7,383 bases of DNA from Bacteroidales bacterium (lineage in GTDB: Bacteria; Bacteroidota; Bacteroidia; Bacteroidales; UBA1556). Positions 1 to 6,261 of the stretch are shown here, in pieces (positions within the stretch are counted from its first letter, which is position 1; each line of letters begins with the position of its first letter). The notes beneath the pieces were generated by a model. It worked only from the letters and a program-made list of their open reading frames with translations, was not told the DNA's origin and ran no database searches. The DNA lies in the NCBI GenBank assembly GCA_029935325.1, contig JAOZKO010000131.1:1-7383 (forward strand), given 5' to 3'. Position numbers and translations under genes: made by a program.

Positions 1-1
1 G

Positions 2-2869
2 CCAGTTGTATTTAATATAGAAGCAGGTATTTATAATGAGCAAATAACCATTGGTAGCATTCAAGGAACATCAACTACAAATACCATTACTTTTCAATCT
101 GCTAATGGTGATAGTACTAGTGTGTTGATTACTTATACTCTACAATCTTTAAATGCACTTATTCATATTAATGCATCTAATAATATTAATTTTCAATATC
201 TTACATTCGTATTAAATAATAATTCAATAAACAATGCTACATTATTTGGAGTTACAAACTCTTCAAATCATATAATGATTAATAATTGTGTTTTTGAGGG
301 AGGGTCAGGTAATCACCCGCTGTCACATCTATTTTATAATTTAACTTGCAATAATATTCATATTATTAATAATCTATTTAAGGGATTTTATGCTTTTGGG
401 GTGTATATGTCAGGCTCAGGAAGCTCTAGTCCTTATTCAGGCAATCAAATCCTAAACAATACTTTCCTTGGCAATATAATTACTAATCCAATTGTTGGGC
501 CTTATGCTCTTGATATAAAAGTGGGGCTTCAATCTTCTGTAATAATAAAAGATAATTACTTACAAAGATATGGTATGGAAGTGAGTACATGCATTGGAAA
601 TACAATAATTGAACGTAATTATATTGGAAGAATCCTAAAAATATATTACTATAATGGGACATCTAGTAGCTCTCTAAGTATTATTAATAATTTTCTATAC
701 ACACCAGAAGGACATCAAAACAATCATCATGCTATAGAAATAAAAGGAAGTTCATATGTGAAACTTACAAATAATTCCATTTATGATAGCAGTTATGTTG
801 ATATTAATACTATTCCTCATAATACTCTGCTTCTTGAAAATACAACTCACTGTGAATTAAAGAATAATATTCTTACTGATCGTGGTTACGGAATTATCTT
901 TGATTATGGACAAGGTAACAACAATATCACAAGCAATAATAACAACTTTTACACCAATGGTTATTTTGGTAAAACATACGGAAACAATCCAGTAAGTACA
1001 CTATCTGCATGGAAAACATTAAGTGGTATGGATGCTAATTCCATTAATATTGATCCTCAGTTTTATAGTAATACCGATTTGCATATTAGCAATGCAGCAA
1101 TGGATGGCACAGGCGTATCAATAGCATTGGTAACTGATGATATTGATGGAGAAACTCGCCCAGCAAATCCCGATATGGGTGCTGATGAGAGTAATTTTAG
1201 CCTTATTGATATAGGAGTAATTGGCTTGAGATATACACAAGAGCCGCCTGATTCAGTTTGTAATAGTGGTGGTATTGATAGTGTATTTATTATGGTGAAA
1301 AATTTTGGAATACAAGATATCTATTTTAGCATCGATACCATGACTATTAATCTTAATATCACAGGTCAAAACAGCTCTTCAATACAGTCAATTGTGAATA
1401 GTGGAATACTAAAAAAGGATAGCTTAGTTGAGATTTTAGTAACAACATCCACAAACACTAATATAGGGGGTGCATATTATCTTTCTTCTAATGTTAATAT
1501 TATCGCTGATTCAAACCTAATAAATAACCAATCGCTAAGCTATTCTGCTTATAATTACAATATTGCTCAATTTCCTTATTTTCAAGATTTTGAAAACTTT
1601 AAACGCTATGGCGAGGAATATTATAATTCTCCGACTGTATTTAATGAAGGGTGGGCAAGAGGTAATTATCCTCATCCGGTATATCCCTCGGCTGGTAATG
1701 TGGATGAATGGGCTGTTGGCAAAGCTCAAATGAATCCTCTCACAAGTGGCCCTGCAAATGATCATACACTTGGCAATCAAAACGGACACTATATTTACGC
1801 AACAACCTATAACCATGATATTTCTGATTGTTGGAGTCCCTGCATTGATTTAACAAATATAAATAATCCGCATTTGAGCTTTTGGTATCATATGTATGGT
1901 TCTCAATATGGTAATTCAACCTATGTGGATACTTTCTCAGTAGATGTATTTAATGGAAACAGTTGGGATATTGGTGTTTTTAGTGTTTATGGAGAGCAAC
2001 ATTCAACAGCTTTGGCTCCTTGGTCTCAAGTTATTGTAAATCTTAGTGCATATGCCGGCATGAATATTAAGCTTAGGTATAGAGTGCTTTACGATAGTTT
2101 GCAACAGGGGCAAATAGCCATTGACGATATAACAATTGATGCAATGCCCGAAGTTGATTTAGGCAATGACACTGCCATTTGCATTGGTGATCAAATATTA
2201 TTAGGCTATGCTTCAACTGCTGGTTATAGCTATCAATGGACAGAGGCTTCGCAGAGTACACCCATTGGGCAGGGCTCGTATTATACAGCAAATCAGGCTG
2301 GCACATATATTTACAAAGCTACCAATACAATGGGAATATCGGCCTACGACACCATAAATATATCCATAAACCAATTACCCACGCCTAATTTAGGACATGA
2401 TACTATTATTTGCGATACCACCTCATATATACTTATGACCAGCAATGCTTATTTATCCTATTTTTGGCAAGACTCGTCCACCAACAATACTTTTACCGTA
2501 GATGCAAGCACAGGCAGTGGGCAATATTGGGTAATGGTAGAAGACCAAAATCATTGTTATAACTTCGATACGGTAGAAGTAATACTAGATACTTGCTTGG
2601 GAATAGCAAACAATATTCAAAACTCGCTTTCTTTTAGCATTTACCCAAACCCAAGCAGTAGGTTCTTTTATATTCAGTCCAATGGTATTAACGGAAATAT
2701 ACAATGCGAATTATACGATATGCAAGGCAGGCAGGTGCTTTATAAACAGCTTTATATCACACAAAACAAACGTATTAAAATAAACACCCAAAAACTAACT
2801 AAAGGTATTTACTTTATTAAACTTCAAAATACAGATGGAGTATTTACTGGGAAAATTGTGGTTCATTAA
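2..2869 (+). CDS. T9SS-exported beta-helix / MAM-like / PKD-like multidomain surface protein (5' truncated)
   Basis: The reading frame is open from the first full codon at base 2, so the gene begins outside the window. The GTG at 122 is an internal codon, because the 40 codons before it read as good beta-helix sequence (FNIEAGIYNEQITI). In residues counted from base 2, about 1-396 are an Asn/Ile-rich right-handed parallel beta-helix of the pectate-lyase-like type (repeated NN-hydrophobic-F turns), closed by the usual DIDGETRP...DMGADE motif at 380-396. A linker domain (about 400-520) follows. A MAM-like concanavalin-type beta-sandwich spans about 525-713, with GPANDHT, GHYIYA, LSFWYHMYG and IAIDDITID. 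Two PKD/Ig-like modules open with DLGNDTAIC (719-727) and NLGHDTIIC. The T9SS type A sorting domain occupies the last 80 residues (YPNPS, YDMQGRQV, KGIYFIKL). The protein is therefore predicted to be periplasm-crossing and cell-surface anchored or secreted. The beta-helix suggests polysaccharide binding or cleavage, or adhesion, but I see no catalytic residues that would decide. The stop is TAA. Confidence 0.92.
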   Translation, partial: PVVFNIEAGIYNEQITIGSIQGTSTTNTITFQSANGDSTSVLITYTLQSLNALIHINASNNINFQYLTFVLNNNSINNATLFGVTNSSNHIMINNCVFEGGSGNHPLSHLFYNLTCNNIHIINNLFKGFYAFGVYMSGSGSSSPYSGNQILNNTFLGNIITNPIVGPYALDIKVGLQSSVIIKDNYLQRYGMEVSTCIGNTIIERNYIGRILKIYYYNGTSSSSLSIINNFLYTPEGHQNNHHAIEIKGSSYVKLTNNSIYDSSYVDINTIPHNTLLLENTTHCELKNNILTDRGYGIIFDYGQGNNNITSNNNNFYTNGYFGKTYGNNPVSTLSAWKTLSGMDANSINIDPQFYSNTDLHISNAAMDGTGVSIALVTDDIDGETRPANPDMGADESNFSLIDIGVIGLRYTQEPPDSVCNSGGIDSVFIMVKNFGIQDIYFSIDTMTINLNITGQNSSSIQSIVNSGILKKDSLVEILVTTSTNTNIGGAYYLSSNVNIIADSNLINNQSLSYSAYNYNIAQFPYFQDFENFKRYGEEYYNSPTVFNEGWARGNYPHPVYPSAGNVDEWAVGKAQMNPLTSGPANDHTLGNQNGHYIYATTYNHDISDCWSPCIDLTNINNPHLSFWYHMYGSQYGNSTYVDTFSVDVFNGNSWDIGVFSVYGEQHSTALAPWSQVIVNLSAYAGMNIKLRYRVLYDSLQQGQIAIDDITIDAMPEVDLGNDTAICIGDQILLGYASTAGYSYQWTEASQSTPIGQGSYYTANQAGTYIYKATNTMGISAYDTINISINQLPTPNLGHDTIICDTTSYILMTSNAYLSYFWQDSSTNNTFTVDASTGSGQYWVMVEDQNHCYNFDTVEVILDTCLGIANNIQNSLSFSIYPNPSSRFFYIQSNGINGNIQCELYDMQGRQVLYKQLYITQNKRIKINTQKLTKGIYFIKLQNTDGVFTGKIVVH

Positions 2870-2882
2870 ACTTAATAATGTT

Positions 2883-3389
2883 ATGTATAAAATACTTATT
2901 TTAATTGTGTCTTCAATTCTTTTACTAGGGTCGTGCGAAAAAATAGCAACAAACAATAAAACAGGTTATTTAGAAGATGGTAATTGGGTTATAGGAGCCT
3001 TTACTATCAATGGTATTAATTCCATGGATATAATCAAAAAGTATTACGCTGACACAAGAGTTGACATTACTATTATTTCAAGGCAAGATACTGAAACACA
3101 ATACAGAGTAAAGGTTGGGGGTTATGCTCCAATATCAAATTCTGAAGGCTCCACTCTTATTTTTACATCTAGTTCACCTTATGAAGAATGTACATTATCC
3201 TTGTTTTCACGATATCTTTGGGATTCTATACCTCCTCCTGAGTATTTTAATATTGTTCCAAATCTTAGTCATACCATACCTCCAATAAAAAAACATGACT
3301 GGGAAGTTATTGAGCTTAGTGAAGATAATTTCACATTGAGTTGTGTATATAAAACCGACAGAATAATACTTTATCTTACAAATGATTAG
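2883..3389 (+). CDS. Predicted outer-membrane or surface lipoprotein, lipocalin-like
   Basis: This is a 168-residue protein. The ATG at 2883 is chosen over an in-frame ATG at 2835 because it puts the lipoprotein signal at the N-terminus: MYK, a hydrophobic stretch ILILIVSSILLL, then lipobox LLGSC with Cys18 as the lipidated residue. The upstream start would overlap the previous gene by 35 bases and bury the signal behind 16 residues. The mature part has no catalytic motif that I recognise. Alternating hydrophobic strands, W at the start (GNWVIGAFTING) and DWEVIELSEDNFTLS near the C-terminus resemble the lipocalin-like lipoproteins common in Bacteroidota. That fold is an inference. The gene sits 13 bases after the stop of the T9SS protein, so it is probably cotranscribed. 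No Shine-Dalgarno sequence is visible, as usual in this phylum. A decayed fragment that looks paralogous follows at 3398-3502. Confidence 0.85.
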   Translation: MYKILILIVSSILLLGSCEKIATNNKTGYLEDGNWVIGAFTINGINSMDIIKKYYADTRVDITIISRQDTETQYRVKVGGYAPISNSEGSTLIFTSSSPYEECTLSLFSRYLWDSIPPPEYFNIVPNLSHTIPPIKKHDWEVIELSEDNFTLSCVYKTDRIILYLTND

Positions 3390-3397
3390 TGTTTATA

Positions 3398-3502
3398 ATG
3401 CTAAAAAATAACCTTTGGCAATACTATACTAGAAATGAAAATGAGATGGTATTTCAAGCGGCTAGTTTAGATCAAATAATTGTGGTTTTTACTCAAGAGT
3501 AA
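3398..3502 (+). pseudogene. C-terminal remnant of a paralogous lipoprotein
   Basis: This is a 34-codon open frame (MLKNNLW...FTQE) beginning 8 bases after the lipoprotein stop. It lines up with the last 34 or so residues of that lipoprotein with one gap. Both have a Lys a few residues before a Trp, both share a Glu seven residues after that Trp, and both end in D-x-I-I-hydrophobic(3)-T-polar-acidic before the stop. The shared pattern suggests that this is the surviving 3' end of a tandem copy of the same family, with the signal peptide and body deleted. It could instead be a genuine small ORF, but it has no secretion signal of its own and no clear initiation region. The identity is low, so the homology is an inference. 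Confidence 0.45.
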
Positions 3503-3535
3503 AGCTGTTCTATGAAAAATTAAAATAACAAAGTT

Positions 3536-3592
3536 ATGAAGAATATATATCTATTTCTATTGTTGGTTTCAAATATTTTAACGGTCTGCTAA
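3536..3592 (+). pseudogene. Signal-peptide stub of a broken secreted protein or lipoprotein gene
   Basis: An ATG at 3536 follows an A-rich leader of the kind seen before other genes of this phylum. It opens MKNIYLFLLLVSNILTVC and then meets TAA at 3590. The eighteen residues have the shape of an SPII signal peptide: Lys near the start, a hydrophobic core, and Cys at residue 18, the same position as in the lipoprotein at 2883. The frame ends where the minus-strand coding remnant begins (its stop codon is at 3595-3597). This is best read as the 5' end of a third secreted or lipoprotein gene whose body was replaced by the remnant. The lipobox is imperfect (LTVC). Confidence 0.45.
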
Positions 3593-3594
3593 AT

Positions 3595-3859
3595 CTAAGC
3601 CTGTTCTATTTGTTTCGCTTTTTCATTCCATTTATCGTAAGCATTTAGGTCAGGATATAAGGTAATAGTTTTTCCTTCCAATACTTTGCGTTGCAAAAAG
3701 CTCTTCCTTAAAATCAGAGAATTTAATCAAAGGATAAACTTTGTTTTCACTAAATAATGAACTTTTCCGAATAAATAATTCAGAAATACGCCTTATATCT
3801 GTCACCTTAAAATCACCATCACTACTACGGTCGTAAACTACATTGCGGTGGTGATTAAG
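3595..3859 (-). pseudogene. Frameshifted remnant with a DUF6371-like C-terminus
   Basis: Two minus-strand frames read well, one after the other. From 3859 down to about 3701 the frame gives LNHHRNVVYDRSSDGDF, then VTDIRRISELFIRKSSLF, ending IKFSDFKEE. I do not recognise this part. From about 3705 down to 3598 another frame gives SFLQRKVLEGKTITLYPDLN, then AYDKWNEKAKQIEQA and stops at 3595-3597. From memory of the family, the second part resembles the core of DUF6371 (Toprim/primase-associated) proteins of Bacteroidota mobile elements, where a 'LkGk-V-LyPDl-a-dkW-ekak' block is typical. Those proteins are several hundred residues long, so only a fragment is left. The frame changes around 3698-3709, meaning either a frameshift or a fusion of two fragments. 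There is no start codon: a TAA at 3860-3862 blocks the frame upstream. Confidence 0.6.
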
Positions 3860-3864
3860 TTAAG
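3849..3864. repeat. 16-bp direct repeat, left copy (flanks the propeller gene)
   Basis: TGGTGATTAAGTTAAG occurs here and again, perfectly and in the same orientation, at 5740-5755. The two copies bracket the beta-propeller gene with about 1.88 kb between them. This copy overlaps the 5' edge of the minus-strand remnant and the start of the 17-bp tandem repeat. Confidence 0.75.
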
Positions 3865-3893
3865 GTATAGCCATATTTAAGGTATAGCCATAT
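3860..3893. repeat. Perfect 17-bp tandem duplication
   Basis: TTAAGGTATAGCCATAT is present twice back to back, at 3860-3876 and 3877-3893, with no mismatch and no spacer. It lies between the decayed minus-strand remnant and the 3' end of the propeller gene. Having two identical units suggests a recent slippage or a junction duplication. It is not long enough to be a variable-number array. Confidence 0.9.
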
Positions 3894-3919
3894 AAAGCAA
3901 ACCCGTAAATTCACAAACT

Positions 3920-5653
3920 CTATTGAACTATAAAACACGAAGTCAATAGATTATCTTTGGCTTTTAAACTTAGAAAATACATTCCTTTGCTTAGGGTCTC
4001 CATTTGCATATTTGTTATTACCGAGCTTCCTCCCCTTATTTCTTCGCTATGGAGCAAATTACCTATTACATCATAAATTTCAATTAAATATACTTCATCT
4101 GATTTTACGGCTGAATTATTAATACTTAGCGTAAAACGTCCATTATTGGGGTTAGGGGAAATGGAAAGTTTTATGCTGTTATCTTTTGTAGCGGTTGTAA
4201 ATGAAGTGGAGTTTATAGGTTTTAATTTTTGAATATAAATGTCATATTCACCGACAGAAGTTAAATTATAGGTCCCGTTTCCAGGGTCAAGATCAGCAGT
4301 GTTATAAAAACTTCCTGTTGTATAAATATCTCCTGAAGCATCAAGACTAATGGATGCTACCCAAATATCAGAACTTCCACCCATAGACTTGACCCAAATA
4401 AAATTCCCAGCAGAATCCAATTTTTGAATAAAAATATCTCTAGAACCAGCAGGAGTTAAATTATAGGTCCCGCTTCCAGGGTCAAAATCTACTGTGCTTT
4501 CAAATTGTCCTGCTGTATAAATATTTCCAGAAGTATCAAGGCGAATTGAAGCTCCACATTCGTTTAAATTTCCTCCTATTGATTTAGCCCAAATAAAATT
4601 TCCTGACGAATTTAATTTTTGAATAAAAATATCAGAATTACCAACAGAAGTTAAATTATAGATCCCGCTTCCTGGATCAAAATCTACGGTATTTTTATAG
4701 CACCCTGTTGTATAAATATTTCCAGAATAATCAATGCTAATGGAGCTTGCGTCATCTAATAAACTATCACCCATGGATTTGGCCCAAATAAAATTCCCTG
4801 TAGGATCCATTTTCTGAATAAAAATATCATAATGACCGACAGAAGTTAGATTATAAGTTCCACTTCCCGGGTCAAAATCCACCATGCCAGTGAAAAATCC
4901 TGTTGTATAGATATTTCCGGATGCATCAAGAGTTATGGAATGACTGTGAGCATTAGCACTTCCCCCCATAGACTTAGCCCAAATAAAATCCCCTGCAGAA
5001 TTCAATTTTTGTATAAAGATATCATAATTACTGACAGAAATTAAATTACAGACACCGTTTCCTGGGTCAAAATCTACCGAGCCCTTAAACCATCCTGTTG
5101 TATAAATATTTCCAGATGCATCAATGGTAATTGAGGTTCCTTGATCCCAATTACCACCCCCCATAGACTTGGCCCAAATAAAATTTCCAGCAGAATCCAA
5201 TTTTTGAATAAAAATATCATCACCACCAGCAGAAGTTAAATTATATATCCCGCCTCCGGGGTCAAAATCTGTTGTATATGTAAAATTTCCTGTTGTATAA
5301 ATATTTCCAGATGCATCAAGGGTAATGGAATATCCCTGGTCAGATCCGTTTGCCCCTACCGACTTAGCCCAAATAAAATTCCCTGCAGAATTCAATTTTT
5401 GTATAAAAATATCATTTTTACCGGTTGGACCGGCAGAGGTTAAATTATAGGTTCCACTTCCTGGGTCAAAATCTACTGTATTCCTAAAGCAACCTGTTGT
5501 ATAGATATTTCCGGATTTATCGATGACAATGGAGGCGCTATGATCCCAACTAGTTCCTCCAATCGACTTAGCCCAGTCCAATTGCACATTCTGAGCGTAA
5601 ATAATTCCTACTGTTAGCAATGTTAATATAAAGCTTAATGTAATTTTTTTCAT
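3920..5653 (-). CDS. T9SS-exported seven-bladed beta-propeller protein (SBBP repeats)
   Basis: This is a complete protein of 577 residues. The ATG at 5653 is followed by a Sec signal peptide (MKKITLSFILTLLTVGIIYA, cleavage before Gln21). Seven tandem repeats fill residues 27-479. Each is 65 residues, except 68 in the first and 60 in the last, with a shared WAKSMGG, SGNIYTTG, VDFDPGSG, YNLTS, DIFIQK pattern. This matches the SBBP beta-propeller repeat family. Seven units fit a seven-bladed propeller. The last unit lacks its final GNFIWAKS strand, and the N-terminal VQLDWAKS can supply it as the 'velcro' closure. A T9SS type A sorting domain covers about 492-577 (SISPNPNNGRF, IYDVIGNLL, LSKGMYFLSLKA). 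The protein should be exported across the outer membrane and attached to the surface or released. There is no catalytic motif, so a binding or adhesion role is more likely than an enzymatic one. It is convergent with the lipoprotein gene, stands alone, and has an A-rich leader (AAACAAACAAATT) before the ATG. Confidence 0.93.
   Translation of the reverse strand: MKKITLSFILTLLTVGIIYAQNVQLDWAKSIGGTSWDHSASIVIDKSGNIYTTGCFRNTVDFDPGSGTYNLTSAGPTGKNDIFIQKLNSAGNFIWAKSVGANGSDQGYSITLDASGNIYTTGNFTYTTDFDPGGGIYNLTSAGGDDIFIQKLDSAGNFIWAKSMGGGNWDQGTSITIDASGNIYTTGWFKGSVDFDPGNGVCNLISVSNYDIFIQKLNSAGDFIWAKSMGGSANAHSHSITLDASGNIYTTGFFTGMVDFDPGSGTYNLTSVGHYDIFIQKMDPTGNFIWAKSMGDSLLDDASSISIDYSGNIYTTGCYKNTVDFDPGSGIYNLTSVGNSDIFIQKLNSSGNFIWAKSIGGNLNECGASIRLDTSGNIYTAGQFESTVDFDPGSGTYNLTPAGSRDIFIQKLDSAGNFIWVKSMGGSSDIWVASISLDASGDIYTTGSFYNTADLDPGNGTYNLTSVGEYDIYIQKLKPINSTSFTTATKDNSIKLSISPNPNNGRFTLSINNSAVKSDEVYLIEIYDVIGNLLHSEEIRGGSSVITNMQMETLSKGMYFLSLKAKDNLLTSCFIVQ
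4217..5575 (-). repeat. Seven in-frame tandem repeats of about 195 bp inside the propeller gene
   Basis: Repeat units, in coding order: 5372-5575, 5177-5371, 4982-5176, 4787-4981, 4592-4786, 4397-4591 and 4217-4396. Conservation is visible at the DNA level as well as in protein: blocks such as AAATTTTTGAATAAAAATAT and CCCAAATAAAAT recur almost unchanged on the plus strand. Variation is concentrated in two short loops per unit, residues 8-15 after WAKSMGG and the residues around 48-51 before DIFIQK. Unit 1 has a three-residue insertion (PTGKN region). Confidence 0.93.
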
Positions 5654-5739
5654 AATTTGTTTGTTTTTAATTGTGCGTTCTGTTGTTGGTTTTGGTTTTT
5701 CAGAAGATAATGCAGAAAAAATATATGAATATTTCTGAA

Positions 5740-5755
5740 TGGTGATTAAGTTAAG
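5740..5755. repeat. 16-bp direct repeat, right copy
   Basis: A second perfect copy of TGGTGATTAAGTTAAG (first copy 3849-3864), 87 bases upstream of the propeller gene start. On the minus strand it falls 2 bases after the stop codon of the possible gene remnant at 5758-5859. Confidence 0.75.
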
Positions 5756-5757
5756 AT

Positions 5758-5859
5758 TTAGCAGGGCTGACCTTGGTTATGCAATATATAAGCTTGTAAA
5801 GATTGTGGTGCGATGCTAATTGTGAATGATCCATTTATCAAATTATTAATTTTAAAATG
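5758..5859 (-). pseudogene. Possible C-terminal remnant of a secreted protein or glycoside hydrolase
   Basis: On the minus strand a frame of 33 codons reads HFKINNLINGSFTISIAPQS then LQAYILHNQGQPC and stops at 5758-5760. An in-frame stop lies just upstream (5860-5862) and there is no start codon. The 'NGSFTISIAPQSLQAYIL' stretch has the look of a final beta-strand pair in glycoside hydrolase C-terminal beta-sandwiches, where the chain often ends in a P-x-S-hydrophobic motif. If real, it is only the last 30 or so residues of a gene whose body has been lost or degraded into the AT-rich sequence to the right. The length is short enough for chance, so this is tentative. Confidence 0.3.
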
Positions 5860-5978
5860 TTATAATAATAATCACAGCAAATATATAAAATAAAATAATC
5901 AATATTATAAGATATTATTTGATTCTTTATTAGGTTATTTACGTTTTGTTAGAGAAAAGTAGCATTTTCTTAAGGGCA

Positions 5979-6137
5979 TGTTCGTACAATAGTTCGTTGA
6001 GTTTTTGTTTCTCGCAAAGACGCCAAGGCGCAAAGGGTTGATTTTGTGACTATTATATATTATTGCACAAAACTGTAATCGCCTGACGGTGTGATTTATA
6101 TAAAACATTAACGAAGTACTGTTCGTAAGTACGAACA
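5979..6137. mobile_element. MITE-like element with imperfect terminal inverted repeats
   Basis: The left end reads TGTTCGTAC-AATA-GTTCGTT (5979-5998). The right end contains AACGAA (6110-6115) and ends in GTACGAACA (6129-6137), the reverse complement of the outer and inner parts of the left end, with extra bases between the two blocks on the right. The right end also holds its own perfect dyad TGTTCGTA-AG-TACGAACA (6120-6137). The 159-bp interior has no gene. I see no clear target-site duplication in the flanks. It could be a non-autonomous transposable element or a structured intergenic repeat. Confidence 0.4.
6007..6037. repeat. CGCAAAG-type dispersed intergenic repeat
   Basis: The core CTCGCAAAGACGCCAAGG followed by CGCAAAG matches, from memory, a short repeat scattered between genes in many unrelated bacteria, including Bacteroidota. 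Its complement often gives spurious protein tails of the 'PLRLCVFARK' kind. Here the minus strand gives NPLRLGVFARNK, the same signature. It lies inside the 5979-6137 inverted-repeat element. Confidence 0.7.
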
Positions 6138-6210
6138 ATTAATTCACTAATTGTAGGTGATTATGGGAGCAAAGTAATTTATGTTATTGTTGGTCTGTAT
6201 AACGAAGAAT

Positions 6211-6231
6211 CCCCGCAACAGTATTGTGGGG
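6211..6231 (-). terminator. Possible hairpin terminator downstream of the YitT-family gene
   Basis: CCCCGCAA and TTGTGGGG form an 8-bp stem around a 5-base loop (CAGTA), about 30 bases past the stop of the minus-strand YitT-family gene. Read as minus-strand RNA the stem has one A-C mismatch and is followed by AUUCUUCGUUAU, a weak U-rich tail. On the plus strand the mismatch becomes a G-U pair, so the structure may instead belong to a plus-strand transcript. An AT-only hairpin directly after the stop (6243-6262) is weaker. Confidence 0.35.
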
Positions 6232-6261
6232 TGTCAGGTATTATTGAATAGAAAAATTCAA

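Larger units (their letters stand above)
5654..6261. other. 608-bp gap without an intact gene
   Basis: Lies between the start of the propeller gene and the end of the YitT-family gene. It holds the promoter side of the propeller gene (no convincing -33/-7 pair found), the right copy of the 16-bp repeat (5740-5755), a possible gene remnant (5758-5859), a very AT-rich stretch with no recognisable content (5860-5978), a small inverted-repeat element (5979-6137) and a hairpin (6211-6231). An open frame across 5935-6138 on the minus strand is judged spurious. Confidence 0.7.

Noticed and set aside
122..127. GTG/TTG as the start of the beta-helix protein
   Set aside because: The frame is open back to base 2 and the upstream codons read as family-typical sequence, so these are internal codons.
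1535..1816. Minus-strand open frame of 93 codons
   Set aside because: Lies wholly inside the MAM-like region of a well-supported plus-strand gene and has no protein-like pattern.
2073..2306. Minus-strand open frame of 77 codons
   Set aside because: Antisense to the MAM-like/PKD-like part of the T9SS gene, with no family resemblance or start context.
2835..2882. ATG at 2835 as the start of the lipoprotein
   Set aside because: It would overlap the end of the T9SS gene and bury the lipoprotein signal; the ATG at 2883 gives a clean SPII signal.
4217..5575. Repeats of 195 bp as a CRISPR array or satellite
   Set aside because: The units are in frame, lack short unique spacers, and encode SBBP-type propeller blades.
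5860..5978. AT-rich stretch with partial dyads as an origin or regulator site
   Set aside because: The dyads are imperfect and made only of A and T; no DnaA-box cluster or other recognisable site is seen.
5935..6138. Minus-strand open frame of 67 codons
   Set aside because: It is a translation of the inverted-repeat element and the CGCAAAG repeat (NPLRLGVFARNK), a known source of spurious proteins.
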